NCBI GenBank assembly: GCA_024229615.1 | Contig: JAAESG010000376.1 | Coordinates: forward strand, 1 to 36,162 | DNA length: 36,162 nt | Direction: 5' to 3' | Source of the DNA: Gammaproteobacteria bacterium | Lineage (GTDB): Bacteria > Pseudomonadota > Gammaproteobacteria > GCA-001735895 | Shown: one piece after another, positions 21,994-29,735 of the stretch | How positions within the stretch are numbered: the first letter of the stretch is position 1 | Layout of the letters: each line of letters opens with the position of its first letter | Notes under the pieces: model-generated | Told to the model about the DNA's origin: nothing | The model's input: the letters and a program-made list of their open reading frames with translations, nothing else | Databases searched by the model: none | Program-made: the position numbers and the translations under genes

Positions 21994-23548
21994 AGACGCG
22001 AGACAGCAGGCGCTTGCGTTACGCGACGCCTTCAGTCTGGAACCCACCAGCCTGATTTCCTACCAGTCGGCTGGCAAGGTAATGGTGATAGGCGATGAAG
22101 AATCCTTGCTTAAATGCAATGAATTGCCAGCGACTCTCGATTTCGGCCTGATTCCAACAGGCGCCGGGGGCATTCAAGTCAGCGGATACCTTGGCGCCTA
22201 TCTGGTGGTGGTGACCGATCAACACGGAAACCAGCTGACTCACAGTGGAGATGCGATCCTGGATTTGAGCGAAACCCCTGTCCTGGCCCGTGAAATGTTG
22301 CCCCCAGGGTACTTTCACGTCCCTGCCGTAGATTTCCAGATAGCCGAGGTGGCGTCAGAGCTGGAAGATTTACGCGGTGAATTTCAAAAACCAAAATACT
22401 TCGACTACGATCCATCGATTTGCGCCCACGGGGTCAACGGCAAGATTGTTTGCCGGCAGTGTGTAGACGCTTGCCCGGCGGCAGCGATTCAAAGTCAGGA
22501 CGAGCGTATCGAAGTAAACCCGTACCTGTGCCAGGGCGGAGGTTGCTGCAGCACGGTCTGCCCATCGGGTGCGATCCGCTATCTATACCCGAATCTGCGC
22601 GACAATGGCAAACGGATGCGAGATGTGTTGAAACTGTATCGTCAGGAGGGTGGTCAACATCCCATCCTGTTGTTTCACAGTGAAAGTTACTCGCCGGAAC
22701 TGTATCTGCAGGCCTATGACAACCTGTTGCCGCTTGAAGTCGAAGAAATTGGCAGTGTCGGCATGGATTTATGCCTGTCTGCGCTGGCTTTTGGAGCAGC
22801 CCAGGTGATCTTGCACCTCGATGACCAGGTGCCACCCAGTTCGCAGAGTAATTTGAAAGTGCAGGTCGACTGGGTTCAGGAGTTGCTTATCGGTCTCGGT
22901 CTGGAGCGTTTTTGTGTGACCATCTGCACCGAGGACGCGGCCTTTACCGAACTCGATGGCGTGACCGAGGTGCCTGCGGCGATTTACGACATGCCGCTGT
23001 TAAAACGTAATGCGATTTTTCAGGCGCTCGATCACCTCGTGATCCAGCTGAAGCCGGCCAGGGATCGGGTTCAATTACCGCAACCGGCACCTTTTGGCGA
23101 CGTGGTCATCGATTCCGGCAAGTGCACGCTGTGCATGGCCTGTGTCGGGTCCTGCCCGGGCAGAGCCCTGCAGGATGGCTCAAATCGAGAAGTTCCCGAG
23201 ATTTTTTTCATCGAAAGCAACTGTTTGCAATGTGGCGCTTGTGTGCAGACCTGCCCGGAAGATGCGATCAGCTTGAGTTCGCGCCTGTTATTCGATCACG
23301 AAACTCGCAATCGCGCACGCGCACTCAATCGCGATACACCGTTTGCCTGCATCGTCTGTGGCAAGCCTTTTGCACCGACCTCGGTCATCCATAAAATGCA
23401 GGAAAAGCTGAAAGACCATCACATGTTTGACAGTGAACGTGCGCTCGATCGTTTGAAAATGTGCGACGATTGTCGTGTTGCCGATATAGTCAAGGATGCA
23501 GGGGCCATGGGTGGACAGTTCGACCCGCTCAAAGGGTTTCACCAGTAA
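21983..23548 (+). CDS. Cytoplasmic iron-sulfur protein with two double-cluster ferredoxin regions
   Basis: This 521-residue protein starts at ATG 21983 (MSNKDARQQ), overlapping DUF3306 by 11 bp. After a 120-residue N-terminal domain comes a cysteine region near 140-200 (CRQCVDACP and GGGCCSTVCP). A middle alpha/beta domain follows (HPILLFHSESYSPE to GSVGMDLCLSALAFGAAQVIL), reminiscent of the MvhD/HdrA-type delta domain. Then comes a classic 2x[4Fe-4S] ferredoxin (CTLCMACVGSCP and CLQCGACVQTCP). Near the C-terminus CIVCGKPF and MCDDCR look like a zinc knuckle. It is found beside TorD in formate dehydrogenase loci. It likely carries electrons in the cytoplasm or assists maturation, and which of these is unresolved. 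Confidence 0.85.
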   Translation: MSNKDARQQALALRDAFSLEPTSLISYQSAGKVMVIGDEESLLKCNELPATLDFGLIPTGAGGIQVSGYLGAYLVVVTDQHGNQLTHSGDAILDLSETPVLAREMLPPGYFHVPAVDFQIAEVASELEDLRGEFQKPKYFDYDPSICAHGVNGKIVCRQCVDACPAAAIQSQDERIEVNPYLCQGGGCCSTVCPSGAIRYLYPNLRDNGKRMRDVLKLYRQEGGQHPILLFHSESYSPELYLQAYDNLLPLEVEEIGSVGMDLCLSALAFGAAQVILHLDDQVPPSSQSNLKVQVDWVQELLIGLGLERFCVTICTEDAAFTELDGVTEVPAAIYDMPLLKRNAIFQALDHLVIQLKPARDRVQLPQPAPFGDVVIDSGKCTLCMACVGSCPGRALQDGSNREVPEIFFIESNCLQCGACVQTCPEDAISLSSRLLFDHETRNRARALNRDTPFACIVCGKPFAPTSVIHKMQEKLKDHHMFDSERALDRLKMCDDCRVADIVKDAGAMGGQFDPLKGFHQ

Positions 23549-23570
23549 AGCTGATCGAGGATAAAGTACC

Positions 23571-24170
23571 ATGCCCGCCGCGGATGCGATGATTGAAAAT
23601 GAGCAAGTTTACCGGGCAGGTGCCTATAGCCTGTTGGCCGCACTGTTACGAGCCGCGCCTGATCAAGCCCTGCTGGACCACCTGCAGTTCCTGTCACCCG
23701 GTGATGATGGCGAGCGGGATGCGCTCTACGACGCGATGTCGAGCCTTGCCGAGGCTGCTCGGGAACAGAATCCGAGTCTGTTGGAGGATGAATACAGCGC
23801 GCTGTTTATCGGCATCGGTAAAGGAGAGGTGGTTCCTTACGGATCCTGGTATCTAACAGGATTTCTTATGGAACAACCACTTAGCGATTTACGCGACGAT
23901 TTGCGCCTGTTGGGCTTCGAGCGCAATGCCGGCACAAGCGAGCCGGAAGACCATGTGGCCGCGATTTTTGAAGTGTTTTCTGTTATGATAGCCGACGCTT
24001 CCGGCCTCTCCGAGCAACGTCGGTTCTTCGACACACACATGCAGCCTTGGCTGGGACGATTTTTTGAAGATCTGGGTAAGGCTCGATCTTCCAAATTTTA
24101 CAAACATGTCGCGCGCTTTGGCGCGGCGTTTGTTGACCTGGAACAAGATTACTTATCAATGCATAGCTAA
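23571..24170 (+). CDS. TorD-family chaperone for the formate dehydrogenase catalytic subunit
   Basis: This 199-residue all-helical protein of the TorD/DmsD family binds Tat signal peptides and holds apo-molybdoenzymes until cofactor loading. YRAGAYSLLAALLRAAPDQALLDHL, LEDEYSALFIGIGKGEVVPYGSWYLTGFLMEQPLSDL (residues about 65-105) and the E-PEDHVAAIFEVFSVMI stretch are recognisable features. The EY-x-LF-x-G-x-G-x-G-x-V-P-Y segment is the most diagnostic. It sits between the iron-sulfur protein (22 bp) and the small Tat peptide gene, just ahead of the Tat-exported FdhA it probably serves. Confidence 0.88.
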   Translation: MPAADAMIENEQVYRAGAYSLLAALLRAAPDQALLDHLQFLSPGDDGERDALYDAMSSLAEAAREQNPSLLEDEYSALFIGIGKGEVVPYGSWYLTGFLMEQPLSDLRDDLRLLGFERNAGTSEPEDHVAAIFEVFSVMIADASGLSEQRRFFDTHMQPWLGRFFEDLGKARSSKFYKHVARFGAAFVDLEQDYLSMHS

Positions 24171-24218
24171 AATTTTAAAGATAACCAAAAACTCTATGAC
24201 CCTGTGGAGGAGAAGCCC

Positions 24219-24425
24219 GTGAATAAAAAAAGTCAGCTTAAAAGTCAGGAACGAAGAGAATTTATCAAAAAGTCCACACTCGTGGGATCAGCTGTGGCAG
24301 CGTCTACCGTGGCCAGTACCAACGCCATCGCCCAATTCGGCGACACGACTGAAGAAAAACCTCGTCAGAAGGGTTACCAGCTAACCCAGCACGTTATCGA
24401 CTACTACAAGTCAGCTGACATTTAA
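24219..24425 (+). CDS. Formate dehydrogenase-region small Tat-signal protein
   Basis: This 68-residue protein is read from GTG 24219, six bases after the strong site GGAGGAG (24206-24212). An earlier in-frame GTG at 24204 would overlap that site. RREFIKKSTLVGSAVAAS near residues 12-29 is a twin-arginine signal, followed by ANAIA-type cleavage and only about 30 mature residues, ending YYKSADI. It matches the short family known as formate dehydrogenase region TAT target, always encoded just before the FdhA gene. It may help Tat export or be a small subunit, and the true role is unsettled. It is 14 bp before the FdhA start. Confidence 0.85.
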   Translation: MNKKSQLKSQERREFIKKSTLVGSAVAASTVASTNAIAQFGDTTEEKPRQKGYQLTQHVIDYYKSADI

Positions 24426-24439
24426 CCCGGGGGTCTACC

Positions 24440-27331
24440 ATGAGAAAACTAACCAAAACATCTTCCATTGTCGGCCATGCCGCTGTCGCCAGATCCAGAC
24501 AATCCACGCCTGATGCGATCAGCCGGCGTGCATTTTTAAGAAACTCCAGCCTGATGGCAGGTGGCGCCGCACTGGCGACCACGATGACCCCGGTGATGAT
24601 GAAAAAAGCCAAAGCCGCGGTCAACACCTCGGGTGGAAAAATCGAAGAAATCAAGACGATCTGTACCCACTGCTCGGTCGGTTGCGGCATCATCGCGGAA
24701 GTTCAAAACGGCGTCTGGACAGGTCAGGAGCCGGCTTTTGACCATCCAATCAACAAGGGCGCCCATTGTGCCAAGGGTGCTTCGATCCGCGAACACGGAC
24801 ATGGCGAACGCAGACTCAAATACCCGACCAAACTGGTTGATGGCAAATGGAAAAAAGTCTCCTGGGATGAGGCGATCGGCGAGATTGGCGACAAGCTGCT
24901 CGATATCAGAGAAAAATCCGGCCCCGATTCTGTATTCTGGCTGGGTTCGGCCAAGCACAGCAACGAGCAGGCCTACCTGTTCCGCAAGTTTGCGGCGATG
25001 TGGGGCACCAACAATGTCGATCATCAGGCGCGTATCTGTCATTCGACCACGGTAGCCGGGGTGGCGAACACCTGGGGTTACGGTGCGATGACCAACTCCT
25101 ATAACGATATTCACTTTTCCAAGGCTGTTTTGTTGATCGGGTCCAACCCAGCCGAGGCTCATCCGGTTGCGATGCAGCATATCTTCAAGGCCAAGGAAGA
25201 GAACAATGCGCCAATCGTAGTAATCGACCCGCGCTATACCCGCACCGCGGCGCATGCCAATCACTATCTGAAGATTCGCCCTGGTACCGACGTCGCCATC
25301 ATCTGGGGCATGCTATGGCATATCTTCGAGAATGGCTGGCAAGACAGGGAATTCATTCGTCAACGGGTTTACGGCATGGACGATGTCATGAAAGAGGTAA
25401 AGAACTGGAATCCGAAAGAAGTCGAACGCGTCACCGGTGTGCCGGGAAATCAGGTCTTCGCCGCAGCCAAGGCGATGGCGGATAACCGTCCCGGTACCTT
25501 CATCTGGTGTATGGGTGGTACTCAGCACACCATCGGCAACAACAATACCCGCGCCTACTGCGCATTTCAGCTGGCCCTCGGCAACATGGGCGTTTCCGGT
25601 GGCGGTGCCAATATTTTCCGCGGCCACGATAATGTCCAGGGCGCCACCGATCTCGGTGTGCTTTCCAACACGCTACCGGGCTACTACGGTCTTTCGACGG
25701 GTGCCTGGAAGCACTGGTCTCGCGTTTGGGACCTCGATTATGAATGGGTCAAAGGTCAGTTTGACGGTGGTAGCTACGAGCAGAGTAAAGGCAAGGACGT
25801 GCATGTCATGAACACCAAGGGGATTCCGGTTTCACGCTGGATCGATGGTGTGCTCGAGGATAAGGAAAACATCGCGCAGAAGGATAATTTCAAGGCGATG
25901 TTCTTCTGGGGGCATGCGCCCAACAGCCAGACCCGTGGCGTCGAGCAGAAGAAGGCGATGGAAAAGCTCGAGATGATGGTCATCGTCGATCCTTACCCGA
26001 CTGCGAGCGCGGTCATGTCGGATCGCAAGAATGGGGTTTACCTGCTGCCGGCTTCCACGCAGTTGGAAACCTATGGCTCGGTAACCGCGTCCAACCGCTC
26101 GTTCCAGTGGCGTTCCAGAGTTATCGAGCCGATGTTCGAGTCGCTGCCGGATCACGTCATCATGTACAAGCTGGCGAAGAAGCTGGGACTTGACGAGCAG
26201 ATGTTCAAGAATATCCAGGTGAATGGTGACGAACCATTGGTGGAAGATATTCTGCGTGAAATCAATCGCGGCATGTGGACCATCGGCTATACAGGGCAGA
26301 GTCCGGAACGCCTGAAGAAGCACCAGGAAGTCTGGGGTACCTTTGACTACGACACTCTCAAGGCCGAAGGTGGTCCCGCCGATGGCGATTTCTACGGTTT
26401 GCCGTGGCCTTCATGGGGGCCACCGGAGATGAATCATCCCGGTACGCCAAATCTCTATGACACGTCCAAGAACGTCGCTGACGGCGGATTGACATTCAGG
26501 GCTCGCTTCGGCGTCGAACGCAACGGGGTCAACCTGCTTGCGCAAGGTTCGTTTGGTAAAGGTTCGGAAATTAAGGATGGCTACCCGGAATTCAGCGACA
26601 AGGTGCTGAAAAAGCTTGGCTGGTGGAATGATCTGACCACGGAGGAGCAAAAAGCCGCCGAGGGCAGGAACTGGAAAACCGACCTGTCTGGCGGAATTCA
26701 ACGCGTCGCGATCAAGCACGGATGCTCACCCTTTGGTAACGCCAAGGCGCGTGCGATGGTCTGGACTTTCCCCGATCCGGTGCCTATTCATCGCGAGCCC
26801 CTGTACACGTCTCGGCGCGATCTGGTCGAGAAGTACCCGACCTATGAGGATCGCAAGTCTTTTTGGCGATTGCCAACCCGTTACCAGTCGATACAGGCGA
26901 CCGACTACTCCGCAGACTACCCGATTATCCTGACCACGGGACGGCTGGTCGAGTATGAAGGTGGTGGAGAAGAAACCCGGTCCAACGCCTGGCTTGCGGA
27001 GTTGCAGCAGGACATGTTCGTCGAAGTCCATCCGCGCGATGCCAACAACGCCGGTATCAACGACGGTGATGATGTCTGGGTCGAAGGTGCTGAGAGCGCC
27101 AAAGTCAAGGTCAAGGCTCTGATAACGCGCCGAGTCGGTTCTGGTGTCGCGTTCATGCCTTTCCACTTTGCCGGACACTTCCAGGGTGAGAATTTGAGGA
27201 GCAAGTACCCCGAGGGTGCCGATCCTTACGTGTTAGGTGAAGCCGCCAATACGGTGATGACTTATGGCTACGATTCCGTGACGCAGATGCAGGAATCGAA
27301 GTGCAGCCTTTGTCGCATTACAAAAGCATAG
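24440..27331 (+). CDS. fdhA: Formate dehydrogenase alpha (catalytic) subunit, cysteine type, Tat-exported
   Basis: This 963-residue member of the DMSO reductase family carries a Tat signal, SRRAFLRNSSLMAGGAAL (residues about 28-45), so the enzyme should act in the periplasm. The N-terminal [4Fe-4S] site uses Cys75, Cys78, Cys82 and Cys110. Cys200 in ARICHSTT occupies the position where E. coli FdnG has selenocysteine, so this is a selenium-free form. NPAEAHPVAMQH, GGGANIFRGHDNVQGATDLG and the C-terminal cofactor domain (TTGRLVEYEGGGEETRSN, FHFAGHF) match formate dehydrogenase alpha chains. The metal would be bis-MGD-bound tungsten or molybdenum, and the local tupABC favours tungsten by context only. 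FdhB follows after 12 bp. Confidence 0.95.
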   Translation: MRKLTKTSSIVGHAAVARSRQSTPDAISRRAFLRNSSLMAGGAALATTMTPVMMKKAKAAVNTSGGKIEEIKTICTHCSVGCGIIAEVQNGVWTGQEPAFDHPINKGAHCAKGASIREHGHGERRLKYPTKLVDGKWKKVSWDEAIGEIGDKLLDIREKSGPDSVFWLGSAKHSNEQAYLFRKFAAMWGTNNVDHQARICHSTTVAGVANTWGYGAMTNSYNDIHFSKAVLLIGSNPAEAHPVAMQHIFKAKEENNAPIVVIDPRYTRTAAHANHYLKIRPGTDVAIIWGMLWHIFENGWQDREFIRQRVYGMDDVMKEVKNWNPKEVERVTGVPGNQVFAAAKAMADNRPGTFIWCMGGTQHTIGNNNTRAYCAFQLALGNMGVSGGGANIFRGHDNVQGATDLGVLSNTLPGYYGLSTGAWKHWSRVWDLDYEWVKGQFDGGSYEQSKGKDVHVMNTKGIPVSRWIDGVLEDKENIAQKDNFKAMFFWGHAPNSQTRGVEQKKAMEKLEMMVIVDPYPTASAVMSDRKNGVYLLPASTQLETYGSVTASNRSFQWRSRVIEPMFESLPDHVIMYKLAKKLGLDEQMFKNIQVNGDEPLVEDILREINRGMWTIGYTGQSPERLKKHQEVWGTFDYDTLKAEGGPADGDFYGLPWPSWGPPEMNHPGTPNLYDTSKNVADGGLTFRARFGVERNGVNLLAQGSFGKGSEIKDGYPEFSDKVLKKLGWWNDLTTEEQKAAEGRNWKTDLSGGIQRVAIKHGCSPFGNAKARAMVWTFPDPVPIHREPLYTSRRDLVEKYPTYEDRKSFWRLPTRYQSIQATDYSADYPIILTTGRLVEYEGGGEETRSNAWLAELQQDMFVEVHPRDANNAGINDGDDVWVEGAESAKVKVKALITRRVGSGVAFMPFHFAGHFQGENLRSKYPEGADPYVLGEAANTVMTYGYDSVTQMQESKCSLCRITKA

Positions 27332-27343
27332 GGGGACTGAAAA

Positions 27344-27937
27344 ATGGCTAGAATGAAATTCTATTGTGATGCAGAACGTTGTGTCGAATGTAATGCCTGT
27401 GTAACCGCTTGTAAAAACGAGCATGAAATTCCGTGGGGTGTTAATCGTCGTCGCGTGGTGACAATCAAGGATGGCGAGCAGGGTGAACGTTCTCTGTCGG
27501 TGGCCTGTATGCATTGTTCCGACGCGCCTTGTGCTGTGGTTTGTCCGGTTGACTGTTTTTACACTACCAGTGACGGTATTGTATTGCACGACAAGGATAT
27601 CTGTATCGGCTGCGGCTACTGTTTTTATGCCTGTCCTTTCGGCGCTCCGCAGTTTCCTGAATCGTCCGCCTTTTCGTCCCGTGGCAAAATGGATAAATGT
27701 ACCTTTTGCGCGGGTGGGCCGGAACAGGATCATAGCTCTGAGGAAACCCGCAAGTATGGTCGCAACCGGCTCTCCGAAGGCAAGTTACCGCTGTGCGCCG
27801 AAATGTGCTCCACCAAGGCTCTGCTCGCAGGCGATGCTGACGTGCTCTCTGATATTTATCGTAAACGCGTTATCAACCGCGGTGCCAGCGCTTTCAACTG
27901 GGGTGTGAACTTCAATAACTCCAAGTTACAAGGTTAA
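27344..27937 (+). CDS. fdhB: Formate dehydrogenase beta (iron-sulfur) subunit
   Basis: This 197-residue protein has four cysteine groups for [4Fe-4S] clusters: CVECNACVTAC (residues about 13-23), CMHCSDAPCAVVCPVDC (about 51-67), CIGCGYCFYACP (about 88-99) and CTFC...CAEMC (about 120-162). It lacks the C-terminal membrane helix that E. coli FdnH has, so it resembles the shorter FDH-3 type beta chains. It has no signal of its own and would be exported bound to FdhA by the Tat route. It passes electrons from the catalytic subunit to the cytochrome b subunit FdhC. A 74-bp gap with small hairpins separates it from FdhC. Confidence 0.93.
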   Translation: MARMKFYCDAERCVECNACVTACKNEHEIPWGVNRRRVVTIKDGEQGERSLSVACMHCSDAPCAVVCPVDCFYTTSDGIVLHDKDICIGCGYCFYACPFGAPQFPESSAFSSRGKMDKCTFCAGGPEQDHSSEETRKYGRNRLSEGKLPLCAEMCSTKALLAGDADVLSDIYRKRVINRGASAFNWGVNFNNSKLQG

Positions 27938-27958
27938 TCGGCACTGAAAAAATGACAC

Positions 27959-27976
27959 CGATACAGGGAAGTATCG
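27959..27976. other. Small perfect hairpin between fdhB and the cytochrome b gene
   Basis: CGATAC (27959-27964) pairs with GTATCG (27971-27976) around AGGGAA. No T-run follows, so it may be an mRNA processing or stability site rather than a terminator. Confidence 0.35.
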
Positions 27977-27994
27977 AAGTTGTCAGAAGGGGCT

Positions 27995-28015
27995 ATGCTT
28001 AAACCTGTTCAATGA
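27995..28015 (+). CDS. Possible six-codon leader peptide overlapping the FdhC start
   Basis: ATG at 27995, preceded by AGAAGGGG (27985-27992), reads MLKPVQ and stops at a TGA (28013-28015) that overlaps the ATG of FdhC at 28012. The next gene lacks its own clear ribosome site, so translation may be coupled through this mini-frame. It could also be chance. Confidence 0.3.
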   Translation: MLKPVQ

Positions 28016-29082
28016 TACACAGAGAATCAGACGTGAGAATCCCTACACTGTTATTGCTGATGTGCATGTTATTTCTGCAGTTTCAAGTGCACGCTGCCGA
28101 TCCCCCACCGCCACCCGGTATGGTGTCAACAGTACCGGGGGCTGAATTGTGGCGCAAAGTTCGACAACGTGACGGTAAGTCCACTGATGGAATCAGTCAG
28201 GTCAAAGGTGTTGACGCCGGTATATTGATCAACACGCAAGGAGACAGATGGGCAAGATTTCGAATTAATAAGCTATCCCCATACGGATCCATCGCGTTGG
28301 CCGTGGTCTTTCTTGTCATCGTTTTATTTTTCGTGTTGCGCGGTAAAATCGGTATCGACGGCGGTCTCTCGGGACGCATGGTGCATCGCTTTAGCGATTA
28401 CGAAAGAATTGTGCATTGGACGCTGGCTATTGTATTTATTTTTCTGGCAATTACAGGGCTCATACTTTTGTTAGGGCGCCCCCTTCTGATTCCACTGCTC
28501 GGCAAAGAAGCCTTTTCGTTGCTGGCGTCGGCAGGCAAGGAAGGCCATAACCTGTTCGGTCCCATATTCCTGATTTCGTTGCTGATGATGTTATTCAGTT
28601 TTGTGAGACGTAATATCTATGAAAAGGGCGACTTAACCTGGCTGTTGAAAGGCGGTGGATTCATTGGTGAGGGTCATGTTTCCGGCGGTTTTTTCAATAT
28701 GGGTGAAAAGACCTGGTATTGGATAGTAATCCTGATCGGCTTGCTGATCTCGATTAGTGGTTTGGTCCTGGTGATGCCTAATTTTGGCCAGAGCAGGATC
28801 ATTATGGAAATCTCTCATGTTTTGCATGTTCTCGGCGCCGTTGTGCTGATCGCGGTTTCCATCGGGCATATGTACCTGGGTTCCTTCGGTACCGAAGGAA
28901 CCGCCGAAGGGATGAAAACGGGTTATGTCGATATTAACTGGGTTGAAGCTCATCACGATCGCTGGGCGAAGGAATGCCACGAAAAGAATCTGGTTATTTC
29001 CGCCGAAGAATACGCCCGCATACTGGGCAAGAAAGCAGAATCGGGAGAATTACTGGCAACGGAGCAAGAGCAAGGTAAATGA
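28012..29082 (+). CDS. fdhC: Formate dehydrogenase gamma subunit, cytochrome b556
   Basis: This 356-residue membrane protein begins with an N-terminal signal-like segment (IPTLLLLMCMLFLQFQVHA) and a proline-rich periplasmic stretch. It then has one helix (SIALAVVFLVIVLFFVL) and the four-helix di-heme core from about residue 125. Heme-ligand histidines are in RFSDYERIVHWTLAIVF, KEGHNLFGPIF and ISHVLHVLGAVVLIAVSIGHMY. It receives electrons from FdhB and reduces quinone at the inner membrane. ATG 28012 lacks a good ribosome site. A GTG at 28033 is an alternative start. Its stop overlaps the next start by 4 bp (ATGA), so the downstream cytochrome and HdrD-like genes belong to the same operon. Confidence 0.92.
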   Translation: MIHRESDVRIPTLLLLMCMLFLQFQVHAADPPPPPGMVSTVPGAELWRKVRQRDGKSTDGISQVKGVDAGILINTQGDRWARFRINKLSPYGSIALAVVFLVIVLFFVLRGKIGIDGGLSGRMVHRFSDYERIVHWTLAIVFIFLAITGLILLLGRPLLIPLLGKEAFSLLASAGKEGHNLFGPIFLISLLMMLFSFVRRNIYEKGDLTWLLKGGGFIGEGHVSGGFFNMGEKTWYWIVILIGLLISISGLVLVMPNFGQSRIIMEISHVLHVLGAVVLIAVSIGHMYLGSFGTEGTAEGMKTGYVDINWVEAHHDRWAKECHEKNLVISAEEYARILGKKAESGELLATEQEQGK

Positions 29083-29720
29083 TCAAGAGCTTAATTGATG
29101 GGCCCCTGTGGTATTTTTCGCTGGCGGTGTTCTGCATCGGAGTGCTTTGGCAACTGGCCAGGATTGTTTTTACGGCTGGCAAAACCGACCTGTCGGTCGC
29201 GCGCGGATCTGCCGGTAGTGGGGCGTGGCGTAATATCTTTACTCGCTTTCTGCCCCGCAAGGAAATTGCGCCCCAGATTGGCATCCAGATCGTGGCCGGG
29301 TACATGTTCCATCTGGGCCTTTTTGCATTGTTATTTTTTGCAGCCCCACACGTGCTGTTCCTGGAAGAACATATCCTCGGTTTCGGCTGGACGGCGATGC
29401 CGCACTGGGCCTTTATCGTCGCTTCTCAATTCGCGTTTCTGGGACTGATTATTTTGTGGTTGCGGCGCATGTTGAATTCGGTGGGCCGGTTAATCTCGAC
29501 CCTCGACGATCACATCGCGGCAATCCTGACTTTTATCGTCATGTTGACAGGTTGCTTTGCCTTGTTGAAAGGTTTTAGCGAACTACGCCTGTTGCATCGT
29601 TTTACTGTTGAGCTGCTGCTGATTTATTTTCCTTTCAGCTGCCTGATGCATGCTTTCACATTTATCCCCAGCCGCGCCTTTACCGGCGCCTGGTTCGGTC
29701 GGCGTGGAATCGATGCTTGA
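29079..29720 (+). CDS. NarI/DsrM/HdrE-type membrane cytochrome b
   Basis: This 213-residue protein has about five transmembrane helices. Paired histidines fit two b hemes: the first pair in YMFHLGLFALLFFAAPHV (helix after residue 65), and the second in LHRFTVELLLIYFPFSCLMHAF near the C-terminus, where the spacing of 17 residues equals that of NarI. No signal peptide is present beyond the first helix. It overlaps the FdhC gene by 4 bp and precedes the HdrD-like gene by 15 bp. The pair looks like the DsrM-DsrK or HdrE-HdrD module, in which the cytochrome exchanges electrons with the quinone pool and with the cytoplasmic iron-sulfur partner. A second cytochrome b of this kind is not part of a standard formate dehydrogenase. 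Confidence 0.85.
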   Translation: MIKSLIDGPLWYFSLAVFCIGVLWQLARIVFTAGKTDLSVARGSAGSGAWRNIFTRFLPRKEIAPQIGIQIVAGYMFHLGLFALLFFAAPHVLFLEEHILGFGWTAMPHWAFIVASQFAFLGLIILWLRRMLNSVGRLISTLDDHIAAILTFIVMLTGCFALLKGFSELRLLHRFTVELLLIYFPFSCLMHAFTFIPSRAFTGAWFGRRGIDA

Positions 29721-29735
29721 GCGAGGTATCGACCA

